Source: JANMAT01 sp031359995
GTDB lineage: Bacteria; Actinomycetota; Acidimicrobiia; Acidimicrobiales; Ilumatobacteraceae
Direction: 5' to 3'
Assembly (NCBI GenBank): GCA_031359995.1
Contig: JANMAT010000200.1
Coordinates: 1-31,534, forward strand
Length of the DNA stretch: 31,534 bases
The notes under the pieces are model-generated. The model was given only the letters and a program-made list of their open reading frames with translations. It searched no databases and was not told where the DNA came from. The first letter of the stretch is position 1, and each line of letters opens with the position of its first letter. A program made the position numbers and the translations under genes. This document shows positions 14,526 to 21,792 of this stretch, piece by piece.

Positions 14526-15815
14526 CTACAGGAACGGCAGGTACTCGCGCAGCTCCCAGTCGGTGACCGCGTTGCAGAAGCGCGTCCACTCGGTGCGCTT
14601 CACCGCCAGGTGCTGGGCCACGAGGTCGGCGCCGAGCGCTTCCACCAGTGCGGTGTCGGCCTGGAGCGCGTCGAGCGCCTGACCCAGGTTGTCGGGGGTG
14701 TGCGCTTCGGTGTCGACCCGCTCGAAACCGTCACCCGACTCGGGTGGCTGCAGCGCGAGCTTGCCCTCGTAGCCCAGGCGGGCGGCCTGCAGCACGGCGG
14801 CCATGGCCACGTGGATGGGCGCGGCACCGTCGCTGAGGCGGTGCTCGAGCCGGCTGGCCCTGCCGCGATCCGGTGGGATGCGGATGGTGGCACCGCGGTG
14901 ATCGAAGCCCCAGTTGGCCCAGTAGCCCGACAATGAGGCCGGACGCAGCCGCTTGTAGGCGGTGACGTTCGGGGCGCACACGCCGGCCAGACCGCTGTGG
15001 TGCTCGAGCATGCCGGCGATGCAGTGACGGGCGAGCGACGAGAGCCCGTCGGGGTCGGCCGCGTCGTGGATGACGTTGTTGCCATCCTTGTCGCAGAAGC
15101 TCACGTTGATGTGCGTACCGCTGCCACCGCGGTCGTCGATCGGCTTGCCCAGGAACGTGCACAGCAGGCCGCGGCGCTGCGAGATCTCGCGGGCCAGGAG
15201 CTTGAACAGGAACACGTCGTCGGCCGCCCGCATGGCGTCGGCGTACTCGAGGGTGAACTCGAACTGCGGCGTGTCGTACTCGCTGTTGACCGACTCCAGG
15301 GCGATGCCGCTGGCGTCGGCCGCCGCCCAGATGTCGTCGATGATGCGGTGCGGGTCGACCGACGGCCCCGTGCCGTAGACGTACGCGCCCGGCGTGTCGA
15401 GCGGCTTCCAGCCGCCGTGGCCGTCGGGCTCCAGGAAGTACGCCTCCAGCTCCACGCCGACCTTCGGCGTGAGCCCGTGGGCCTCCCAGCCGGCGATGGC
15501 ACGGTGCAAGGCACCGCGGGGCGACACGCCGATGGGCTGGTCGTGCTTGACGAGGTCGGCCACCACCACGCCGGTGGCGTCCTCCCACGAGGTCCGCACG
15601 TCGGCCAGGTCGAACACCGCATCCAGGTCGGGCAGACCGCCGAGCACGTTGGCCCCTGGGGTGTCCATGGTCATCTCGCGGTTGAAGCCGAGCGCCCACA
15701 CACCAGTGCAGTGGCGCACGCCGCGCGAGGCCAGGCGGTAGGGCACGTACTTGCCCCGGGCGAGACCCAGATGGTCGGGCCACAGCACTCTGACTCGGTC
15801 GAACGTCGAGCTCAT
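14526..15815 (-). CDS. Glutamine-synthetase-like gamma-glutamyl ligase (GlnA3/PuuA-type)
   Basis: A 429-residue type I-like glutamine synthetase paralogue. Metal and substrate residues are visible: Glu122 and Glu124 in VGVELEAYFLE, Glu179 in NSEYD, His235 in GSGTHINVSF, and the ATP/glutamate arginines in GFDHRGATIRIPP and LEHRLSDGAAP. The N-terminal beta-grasp region (VRVLWPDHLGLARGKYVP) and slightly short length fit the catabolic branch that joins glutamate to amines (PuuA, GlnA3, IpuC, aniline TdnQ/AtdA1) rather than housekeeping GlnA. The ATG at 15815 follows GGGGGGAAG. A strong promoter with an operator-like palindrome controls it, shared with the MarR gene next door. The exact amine is unknown. 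Confidence 0.88.
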   Translation of the reverse strand: MSSTFDRVRVLWPDHLGLARGKYVPYRLASRGVRHCTGVWALGFNREMTMDTPGANVLGGLPDLDAVFDLADVRTSWEDATGVVVADLVKHDQPIGVSPRGALHRAIAGWEAHGLTPKVGVELEAYFLEPDGHGGWKPLDTPGAYVYGTGPSVDPHRIIDDIWAAADASGIALESVNSEYDTPQFEFTLEYADAMRAADDVFLFKLLAREISQRRGLLCTFLGKPIDDRGGSGTHINVSFCDKDGNNVIHDAADPDGLSSLARHCIAGMLEHHSGLAGVCAPNVTAYKRLRPASLSGYWANWGFDHRGATIRIPPDRGRASRLEHRLSDGAAPIHVAMAAVLQAARLGYEGKLALQPPESGDGFERVDTEAHTPDNLGQALDALQADTALVEALGADLVAQHLAVKRTEWTRFCNAVTDWELREYLPFL

Positions 15816-15872
15816 CTTCCCCCCGGGTGGCACGCGAGTCAGCGGCGGACGGGCCTGCCCGCGCCGGAACCT

Positions 15873-15914
15873 CGTTCGGCTCCGAACGGTATGCGGTGCA
15901 ACCGGCACCGTCAA
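15873..15914 (-). promoter_or_regulatory. Ligase promoter with CGTTCG-N4-CGAACG operator
   Basis: On the minus strand: -35 TTGACG (15909-15914), 17-base spacer, -10 TACCGT (15886-15891). The perfect palindrome CGTTCG-N4-CGAACG occupies 15873-15888 and covers the -10 end and the expected start point, a classic repressor position. The same palindrome with the same spacing is at 16512-16527. Confidence 0.7.
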
Positions 15915-15955
15915 CGCCGTCCGACGCCCGACGACGACGCCCGCCCCGGCTCCGC

Positions 15956-16474
15956 TCAGGCGCCGTCGGCGACCGTGCGGGTGACCTTGCGCAGCAGGTG
16001 GGCGAGCTGCTGCTTCTCTCTGGCCGTGAGCGCCGAAGCGGCAAAGGCCTCCTCGCGGTTGAAGCGGGGGAACAGCTCCTCGATCACCGCGAGCCCACGG
16101 GGCGACAGGCGCACCAGCACGAGACGGCCATCGTCGGGATGGCGACTGCGCAACGCCAGACCGCGGGTCTCGAGCGTGTTCAGCACACCGGTGAGCGTGC
16201 CCTTGGTGATGCCGGCCTCCTCGGCCACGTGGCGGGTCTCCTGCTCACCCCAGATCCACAGCACCCACAGCACGGTGAACGCCGCCCAGGACAGGTCGTG
16301 GTCGGCCAGGACCTTCTGCTCCATGTGGTTCCGCACGGTCGACGCGGCGCGGTAGATGTTCGAGATGGCAGCCATCGACGGGAAGTCGAGCGGCAGCGAA
16401 CCGATGCGGGCACGGATGTCGCGCTCGGCGCTGACGAGGTCGTCGCTCTCGCTGCTGGCCAGTCGCCGGGTCAC
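15956..16474 (-). CDS. MarR family transcriptional regulator
   Basis: A 172-residue MarR-type repressor. The winged helix-turn-helix runs TRHVAEEAGITKGTLTGVLNTLETRG (about 80-105) with the wing LRSRHPDDGRLVLVRLS, including the conserved Asp-x-Arg at 115-117. Flanking helices (IYRAASTVRNHMEQKVL; FNREEAFAASALTAREKQQLAHLLRKV) form the dimer interface. The GTG at 16474 has a leaderless-type TACAGT six bases upstream; a Met at residue 34 is a later possible start, but it would cut into the first helix. It diverges from an amidotransferase gene, with a perfect palindrome between them that recurs in the ligase promoter, so it probably represses itself and this amine-catabolism set. Confidence 0.9.
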   Translation of the reverse strand: MTRRLASSESDDLVSAERDIRARIGSLPLDFPSMAAISNIYRAASTVRNHMEQKVLADHDLSWAAFTVLWVLWIWGEQETRHVAEEAGITKGTLTGVLNTLETRGLALRSRHPDDGRLVLVRLSPRGLAVIEELFPRFNREEAFAASALTAREKQQLAHLLRKVTRTVADGA

Positions 16475-16486
16475 GGGCTCACTGTA
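16475..16486 (-). promoter_or_regulatory. Leaderless-type promoter of the MarR gene
   Basis: On the minus strand TACAGT (16481-16486), six bases, then GTG at 16474. The palindrome at 16510-16529 lies about 36-55 bases upstream. Confidence 0.5.
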
Positions 16487-16509
16487 GAAGCCCGACCCGC
16501 CGCGGCGGT

Positions 16510-16529
16510 ATCGTTCGCCCACGAACGAT
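16510..16529. promoter_or_regulatory. Operator-like palindrome between MarR and amidotransferase genes
   Basis: ATCGTTCG-CCCA-CGAACGAT is a perfect inverted repeat with eight-base arms. Its core CGTTCG-N4-CGAACG equals the one in the ligase promoter. It overlaps the -10-like TATCGT (16509-16514) and the likely start point of the amidotransferase gene. Confidence 0.65.
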
Positions 16530-17198
16530 CGACCAAACCGCCGGGCCCTGGCCATCTCCCACCACGCCGACTACCTGCCCGGGTTGGTCGGCGAGGTGCT
16601 CGTCGCCCATGGCTACGAGCTCGTCGAGCGGGCGCGGGAGGACGACCACGACTACCCCGATCCGCGAGCCGTCGACCTCGTGGTGCCGTTCGGGTCGGTG
16701 TGGTCGGTGCACGACCCCGACCTCGGGCGCCACGTGGCCGCCGAGCAGCGGTTCCTGCGCGCCGCCGACCACGCCGGTGTGCCCGTGTTCGGCGTGTGCT
16801 TCGGCGCCCAGCAGCTCGCCGCGGCGCTCGGTGGGTCGGTGCAGCCCCTGGCCCGACCCGAGATCGGCTGGTGCACCGTGCGCACCGTTGTGCCCGAGGT
16901 CGTGGCGTCCGGCCCGTGGATGCAGTTCCACTTCGACCACCTCACGCCGCCGCCGGGGGCGCGGGTGCTGGCCGCGTCCGACGCGTGCGTGCAGGCCTTC
17001 ACGGTTGGGCCTCACACCGCCGTGCAGTTCCACCCCGAGGTCACGCCGGCGGTCATCGACTTCTGGCTCGGCCACGGCGGCACCGAGGTGGCCCGGGCGC
17101 ACGGCGTCGACGTCGACCGCCTGCGCGCCGACACGGTGGCCCACACCGCCACCCGACGCGCCGACGTGGAACGACTGCTGGCGGCCTATTTGGCGTAG
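16521..17198 (+). CDS. Class I glutamine amidotransferase-fold protein
   Basis: A protein of about 225 residues with the GATase1 fold. The nucleophile is Cys93 in FGVCFGAQQLAAALGG, and His171/Glu173 in AVQFHPEVTP complete the triad. It resembles GMP-synthase-like stand-alone amidotransferases, including the TdnT/AtdA2 type that hydrolyse gamma-glutamyl anilides. The start is uncertain: the first normal start codon is TTG 16584, but that would drop the beta-strand RALAISHHADYL, which belongs to the fold. No ATG or GTG precedes it. TATCGT at 16509 is followed by six bases and then ACG at 16521, matching the leaderless pattern seen at other genes, so ACG may be the start. With TTG the product would be 204 residues. 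Confidence 0.8.
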   Translation, partial: TNDRPNRRALAISHHADYLPGLVGEVLVAHGYELVERAREDDHDYPDPRAVDLVVPFGSVWSVHDPDLGRHVAAEQRFLRAADHAGVPVFGVCFGAQQLAAALGGSVQPLARPEIGWCTVRTVVPEVVASGPWMQFHFDHLTPPPGARVLAASDACVQAFTVGPHTAVQFHPEVTPAVIDFWLGHGGTEVARAHGVDVDRLRADTVAHTATRRADVERLLAAYLA

Positions 17199-17204
17199 CG
17201 GGGC

Positions 17205-18494
17205 TCAGGCGACCGCTTCGAGTGCCGACCCGCGAAACCACGTGCGCCGGGCCGTGATCGCCGCGGCCAGCAGGACGGCCACCGCCACCGAGGCCCCGTT
17301 GGCCAGCATGTGGTAGCCGAACGCCTTGCGCACGAAGCCCGACGAGAAGCCGGCGAGACCGCCACAGAAGCTCATGGTGAGGTCGGCGGCGCCCTGCACG
17401 GCAACCCGCTCTACCGCCGGCACCGATTCGGTCAACAGGCTCGACCCGCCGATGAGGCCGAAGCTCCAGCCGATTCCCAACCCCCAGAGCGCGGGGAAGA
17501 GGAGCTGCTCCACGTCGCCGGCCAGGGCCGCCATGATGGTGGCGCCGAGCAGCACGAAGCCACCGATCACGAGGGTGGGCACGCGACCCTTGCGATCGCT
17601 GTAGCGGCCCACGAGCGGGCTGAAGGCGTACATGCCGGCGATGTGCAGCGACACCACGTACTGGCTCACGCCCTCGTGCCCGTGCAACTTCAGGTGCACC
17701 GGTGTCATCGTCATCACCGCCACCATCGACGCCTGCGAGATCACCATGGCCAGCAGGGCGAGACGGGCGCGCCGGTAGGCGAAGATCACGCCCCACGCAT
17801 GGCGCAGGCTGGCATTGGCCTTGGTGACGACCACACGGGTGCCCCCGCTGATCACGAGCGGGTCGGGCCGCAGCCGGATCATCGTGTTGGTGGCGGCGAA
17901 CAGGAAGAAGACCGACGCCGCCAGCCACGGGCCCGTGTACTTGTGGAACCCGAACCACGTCTGCCCGAAGTGCTCGGCCGGGCCCACCAGCAGGGGCCCG
18001 AACACCGCACCGAAGGTGGAGGCGAACACGATGCGGCTCATGGCCCGCCCCCGGTGCTCGGGCAGGGCCAGGTCGGTGGCGGCGTAGCGGGCCAGCAGGT
18101 TCGACGCCTGCCCGTTGCCGTACAGGAAAAGGCCGGCGAGGAACACGCCCAGGACGTGGCGCTCGGCGCCGACCGCCGCGATCACACCGCCGACCACGGC
18201 GAGCAGGTAGCCGAGCTGCAGGCCGGGGCGGCGGCCCCGCTTGCGCATGATGCGCGACAGCACCTGCGAGGTGAACGCCGTGCCCATGGTGAGCGTGGCC
18301 GTGGCGATGCCGCCCCAGGCCGTCGTGGATCCCAGGATCTCCTGCACCACGAAGGCGCCGACGGTGACCGCGGAACCGAGGGCGGCCGACCCCACGATCT
18401 GGCCACCGGTCAGCACCCGCAGCGTGCGCCGCTGCAACGCCGCCTGTTCGGCTGGGTCGAGCGCGTCTGGTCCTGCCGTGTCCCCCAGTGTCAC
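17205..18494 (-). CDS. MFS family transporter
   Basis: A 429-residue major facilitator protein with twelve hydrophobic segments. The loop 2-3 signature is seen as RIMRKRGRRPGLQLGYLLA and the loop 8-9 copy as GRYSDRKGRVPTLVIGG, both carrying the G-x-x-x-D/R-R-x-G-R pattern. LPEHRGRAMSRIVFASTFGAVFGPLL is the usual helix 5 motif. The GTG at 18494 gives a short polar N-terminus (TLGDTAGPDALDPAEQAALQRRT) and has CAAGCT six bases upstream; the long upstream open frame lies in the antisense of unrelated sequence and the PhyH gene. It converges on the amidotransferase with six bases between, and follows the PhyH gene by 55 bases on the same strand. Substrate unknown; drug or metabolite efflux is typical for the group. 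Confidence 0.9.
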   Translation of the reverse strand: MTLGDTAGPDALDPAEQAALQRRTLRVLTGGQIVGSAALGSAVTVGAFVVQEILGSTTAWGGIATATLTMGTAFTSQVLSRIMRKRGRRPGLQLGYLLAVVGGVIAAVGAERHVLGVFLAGLFLYGNGQASNLLARYAATDLALPEHRGRAMSRIVFASTFGAVFGPLLVGPAEHFGQTWFGFHKYTGPWLAASVFFLFAATNTMIRLRPDPLVISGGTRVVVTKANASLRHAWGVIFAYRRARLALLAMVISQASMVAVMTMTPVHLKLHGHEGVSQYVVSLHIAGMYAFSPLVGRYSDRKGRVPTLVIGGFVLLGATIMAALAGDVEQLLFPALWGLGIGWSFGLIGGSSLLTESVPAVERVAVQGAADLTMSFCGGLAGFSSGFVRKAFGYHMLANGASVAVAVLLAAAITARRTWFRGSALEAVA

Positions 18495-18549
18495 CCGTGC
18501 AGCTTGGCACGGCCACGACCCGGCGCCGCCACCGACTCCGGCGACGTGC

Positions 18550-19362
18550 TCACACCGGCCAGGGCCGCATGCCGAGGAGCCGCTGGCCGTGCTCGGTGAG
18601 GAGGGGTCGTCGAGGATCGAGTCGGTCGTGGCCGGGCTTCCACCGCCACCAGGACGGGCACCGACCGGCCGCCACGTCGGCGAGGCGCTCCTCCCGCTCG
18701 GCGTCCGTTCCCTGGGGGTGCAGTTGCACGTAGAAAGCAGCGCGGGGCGACGCGCCGTGGTTCCGCACGGTGCCGTGGGGGAGGTGGGAGTCGAACACCA
18801 GCAGGTCGCCCTTGCGCAGCGGTACCTCGACGATCTCGCGCTCTGCGGTGTCGGGGCGGTACTCGGTGCCGTAGCTCGTGGTGGTCCAGGTCGCCGGCCA
18901 CGCCTCCCGGTCGCGGTACAGCGACGGCACGCAACGGAACCCACCGTGTCCGGCCGGCGCGTCGGTGAGGGCCACGAGCCCGGGGAACCACTGCTGGGTC
19001 GCGTCCCGCGGGTCCACATCGAAGTGGATCGGCAACGCATCGGCGATGCCGTCGCGCCACGGCGGCGTCACCCGGCAGGAGTTCATGTCCGCCCACAGAT
19101 CCGCGCGACCCCACACCGCCGACCAGATCTCGTGGAGGCGCGGCAGCTGGCGGATGTCCCACTGGGCCTGGTCGGCCCACAGGGGGACCTGATCGATCTC
19201 GGCCGAATTGGTCGACCACGTCGCCGGGTCGTGAAGCCGCACGCCGCACTCGGTGCCGATGGCGTCGACCACGGCGTCGCACAGGCCCACCGGCACAGCG
19301 CCCGCGAACACCCCGTACCCTTCGTCCCGCAAGATAGCGAGCTGCTCGCCCGTCACGCTCAT
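18550..19362 (-). CDS. Phytanoyl-CoA dioxygenase (PhyH) family protein
   Basis: A 270-residue Fe(II)/2-oxoglutarate oxygenase. The iron facial triad is His113 and Asp115 in PIHFDVDP and His196 in SHLPHGTVRNHG; Arg207 in SPRAAFYVQL would bind 2-oxoglutarate. LRKGDLLVFDSHLPHG is the typical C-terminal strand. The N-terminus (LAILRDEGYGVFAGAVP) is also family-like, so the protein is complete. TAGGAA lies six bases before the ATG at 19362, close to the leaderless pattern. Bacterial members hydroxylate or halogenate-like-oxidise small molecules such as ectoine or lipids; the substrate here is unknown. It may be co-transcribed with the MFS gene downstream. Confidence 0.87.
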   Translation of the reverse strand: MSVTGEQLAILRDEGYGVFAGAVPVGLCDAVVDAIGTECGVRLHDPATWSTNSAEIDQVPLWADQAQWDIRQLPRLHEIWSAVWGRADLWADMNSCRVTPPWRDGIADALPIHFDVDPRDATQQWFPGLVALTDAPAGHGGFRCVPSLYRDREAWPATWTTTSYGTEYRPDTAEREIVEVPLRKGDLLVFDSHLPHGTVRNHGASPRAAFYVQLHPQGTDAEREERLADVAAGRCPSWWRWKPGHDRLDPRRPLLTEHGQRLLGMRPWPV

Positions 19363-19473
19363 GGACCATTCCTAGCGCCGCTCGGGGCGGCCGGCGACCG
19401 TTACCCCACAGGGAATGGATCCGCGGCAGGCCGGGGCGCAGGGTGGGGCCACGACAACGAACGGGGAGTGCGC

Positions 19474-19806
19474 ATGGCCGCCTACGCAGTGGGGATCCTG
19501 AACGACGTGGTGATGGGGCCGCCCATCGTCGAGTACCTGGAGCGCATCGACGACACCCTCCACCCCCACGGCGGCCGGTTCGTCGTACACGGCAGCCCGA
19601 ACGAGATGCAGGAGGGCGACGACCCGGGCACGCTCATCGTGATCGAGTTCCCCAACCTCGACCGCGTGCGAGCCTGGTACGGGTCCACGGCCTACCAGGC
19701 CATCGTGTCCCTGCGCGCGGGCAACTCGCGCGGCGTCATCTTCTTTGTCGACGGCGTCGACGCCGAACACCTCGCCACCGACGTGCTGCGGCCACCGGCA
19801 CCCTGA
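19474..19806 (+). CDS. DUF1330 domain protein
   Basis: A 110-residue protein with the DUF1330 ferredoxin-like fold of the dimeric alpha/beta-barrel superfamily. YAVGILNDVVMGPPIVEYLERIDDTLHPHGGRFVVHG is the first strand-helix-strand, and LIVIEFPNLDRVRAWYGSTAYQAIVSLRAGNSRGVIFFVDG is the signature second half with its WY-x-S-x-x-Y-Q motif. No catalytic role is established. The ATG at 19474 has GGGGAG eight bases upstream. It is divergent from the PhyH gene across 111 bases, and a strong hairpin follows its stop. Confidence 0.88.
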   Translation: MAAYAVGILNDVVMGPPIVEYLERIDDTLHPHGGRFVVHGSPNEMQEGDDPGTLIVIEFPNLDRVRAWYGSTAYQAIVSLRAGNSRGVIFFVDGVDAEHLATDVLRPPAP

Positions 19807-19824
19807 CCGGTCGGGTCGTTCTGT

Positions 19825-19859
19825 GCAGTGAAAACGATGCCAGGTATCGCTTTCGCTGC
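19825..19859. terminator. Stem-loop after the DUF1330 gene
   Basis: GCAGTGAAAACGAT (19825-19838), seven-base loop, ATCGCTTTCGCTGC (19846-19859): 14-base arms, 12 positions matched, one of the others a G-T wobble. It begins 18 bases after the DUF1330 stop and has no U tract. It is most likely a terminator, but a binding site for control of the downstream VOC gene is possible. Confidence 0.4.
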
Positions 19860-20024
19860 CCAGATGGAAGCCCGGCCGCGGGGTCGAGCCGGCCACCCGA
19901 CCCGGCCCGAGCGCGCCGACCTCAGGACGTTCGGCCCTACTCGGACAGGGGTGACGATGGCCACGCTCACGGGAACGAGGTGCCCGCGGGGAACAGACCT
20001 CGACGTTCGCAAGGGGACGACGAC

Positions 20025-20585
20025 ATGGCACAGACCAACCCGAAAGGGCCGACCTTCCAGCACCTGGCCATCATGGTGCGCGACATCGAGGCGTCTCACC
20101 GCTTCTACACCGAGGTCGTCGGCCTCGAGCAGTGCGGCAAGATCGCCCGGGACACGCTGCCCGACATCGACTTCCGCTTCTACCGTGGCGCCACCGACCG
20201 GCACCACGACCTCGCCCTCGTGCAGATCCCGGACCCGTCGCAGTTCCCGCCGGCCAACCCCGAGTGGCAGATGGTCGAGAACAAGACCGGCATCAACCAC
20301 TTCGCCATCTGCTACCCCGACCGTGAGGCGTTCCTCGAGCGGCTCGAGATCGCCCAGTCGCTCGACGTCGAGTTCCGCCAGCGCGGCGACCACGGCATGA
20401 CCCACAGCGTGTACGTCGCCGATCCCGACGGCAACGGCGTCGAGCTCCTGTACGAGCTCCCCGAAGAGGTCTGGATCAACAACGTCAACGCCGCCCTGAA
20501 CTACTGGAAGCCCATGGCCACCGATGGCGACGAGGCCCTCAGCGACGACGTCGACTATCACCGCTTCGCCCCCGCCGGCGGTTGA
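20025..20585 (+). CDS. Extradiol dioxygenase-type VOC protein
   Basis: A 186-residue VOC-fold protein. His13 in FQHLAIMVRD, His92 in NHFAICY and Glu140 in GNGVELLYE form a His-His-Glu metal site like that of type I extradiol dioxygenases; a further His128 in THSVYVADPDG corresponds to the conserved active-site residue. The spacing between modules (residues 1-70 and 88-145) is regular, with a 40-residue C-terminal tail (WINNVNAALNYWKPM). AAGGGG stands ten bases before the ATG. Ring cleavage of a catechol-like compound is the best functional guess, but the short single-pair form also fits glyoxalase-type enzymes. It is a single gene; 218 bases separate it from DUF1330. Confidence 0.83.
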   Translation: MAQTNPKGPTFQHLAIMVRDIEASHRFYTEVVGLEQCGKIARDTLPDIDFRFYRGATDRHHDLALVQIPDPSQFPPANPEWQMVENKTGINHFAICYPDREAFLERLEIAQSLDVEFRQRGDHGMTHSVYVADPDGNGVELLYELPEEVWINNVNAALNYWKPMATDGDEALSDDVDYHRFAPAGG

Positions 20586-20613
20586 TCGGTCCCGGTGGCC
20601 GAACAGGCCGCGG

Positions 20614-21759
20614 TCAACGGGTAGCGCCGGCCGACGCCCGCATCGCGTCGCGGCGACGCTGCCGGGGCGACCGGCCGGGCAACCGCGGGCCCGGCGCCGG
20701 CGGCACCTCGAAGGGCCCCGGGGCCACCGGCTCCGCCGCCTGGCGACGGGCCGCCAGCCATTGACGGCTGGCCGCCAGGCCGCCGACCACGTCCTCGAGC
20801 ACGAGGTAGACAGCCAGGAGCGTCAGCACGCCCAGCCCGCCGGCGAGCAGCGGCAGCGCCGACGCCGTCATGAGCAGACCGCGTGCCGCGTTCCACCACC
20901 GGTCCCACCGCCCCAGCGTGGTCAACCCGGCGACGGCCACCATGGCGCCGAGCAGGACCGTCGCCGCCGTGGCCACCGCGGCCACGCCGAGCACCGGCCA
21001 GCGACGGTCGACGAACGGCAGACCCGGCCCCGCCCGCACCAGCGCCACGATGCCGACCACGAGACCGACCTGCATCACGACCGCAGCGATCACGAACGGC
21101 ACCCGGCTGCCCCGCTGCGGCCCGTGCGGCAACGGCCACCACAACGACACCAGCAGCGTGACCGCCCCGGCCACCGCCAACCCCACGGCGATGAGCACGA
21201 TGGTGACGGCGACCGCCACCCGCAGCCCGTACGCCGCGCTCGCCCACCGGTACAGCGTGCCGGTGACGCCGCTTGCGATGGCGATGAGCGCGACGGCCAC
21301 GACCGCGACGGCCGTGGCCACGCCGATGAAGCGACGCATCATCAACCGACCGGCGAGCGTGGCCCAGTTCACCGCCGACCACATGAGCCAGCGCCGCATG
21401 ATCGGCACGCCCTCGGCCCGCATGGCGTTGCGGAACACCTCGTCGGCGTCGGTGCGATCGTGCACACCGGCCAGGTGGGGTGGCGGGGCCTGCCCGTCGG
21501 GCGGCAGGTTCTGGCACAGGTAGTCGTGCAGCACGGCCGCCTTCGTGTACAGCCCGTACCGGGGGAACAACCACGTGAGCCACCGCGGCACCGACGCGAG
21601 GTCGGTGACGAAGTCGGCCGAGTCGGGGTTCGCCGTGAGCACGACCGTCCGCCGGTTCAGCTCCCCTTCCCACGTCAGGGGTTCGCGCACGATCCACAGG
21701 TAGGGGCGCCCCGACTCGTGCAGCGTGATCTCGTTGGGGCGGAAGCGACCGGCGACCAT
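20614..21759 (-). CDS. DUF1353 domain fused to a membrane domain
   Basis: A 381-residue protein. The N-terminal 120 residues match DUF1353, with its marks FVTDLASVPRWLTWLFPRYG and TKAAVLHDYLCQ, then TDADEVFRNAMRAEGVP. This domain is best known from phage and prophage proteins. The rest is membrane: about five or six hydrophobic segments from GVATAVAVVAVALIAIASG to LPLLAGGLGVLTLLAVYLVLEDVVGG, then a Pro/Arg-rich cytoplasmic tail. The ATG at 21759 starts the domain; the longer open frame upstream is antisense to the neighbouring methyltransferase. It is divergent from that gene across only 33 bases. The function is unknown; the fusion suggests a membrane-anchored form of the domain. Confidence 0.8.
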   Translation of the reverse strand: MVAGRFRPNEITLHESGRPYLWIVREPLTWEGELNRRTVVLTANPDSADFVTDLASVPRWLTWLFPRYGLYTKAAVLHDYLCQNLPPDGQAPPPHLAGVHDRTDADEVFRNAMRAEGVPIMRRWLMWSAVNWATLAGRLMMRRFIGVATAVAVVAVALIAIASGVTGTLYRWASAAYGLRVAVAVTIVLIAVGLAVAGAVTLLVSLWWPLPHGPQRGSRVPFVIAAVVMQVGLVVGIVALVRAGPGLPFVDRRWPVLGVAAVATAATVLLGAMVAVAGLTTLGRWDRWWNAARGLLMTASALPLLAGGLGVLTLLAVYLVLEDVVGGLAASRQWLAARRQAAEPVAPGPFEVPPAPGPRLPGRSPRQRRRDAMRASAGATR

Positions 21760-21792
21760 GACCCGCCATCCTTGCGCGAGTAGAAACTGAGC

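Noticed and set aside
19363..19422. Inverted CCATTCC...GGAATGG flanking the PhyH-DUF1330 intergenic region
   Set aside because: Seven-base arms 39 bases apart are not convincing as one structure or operator.
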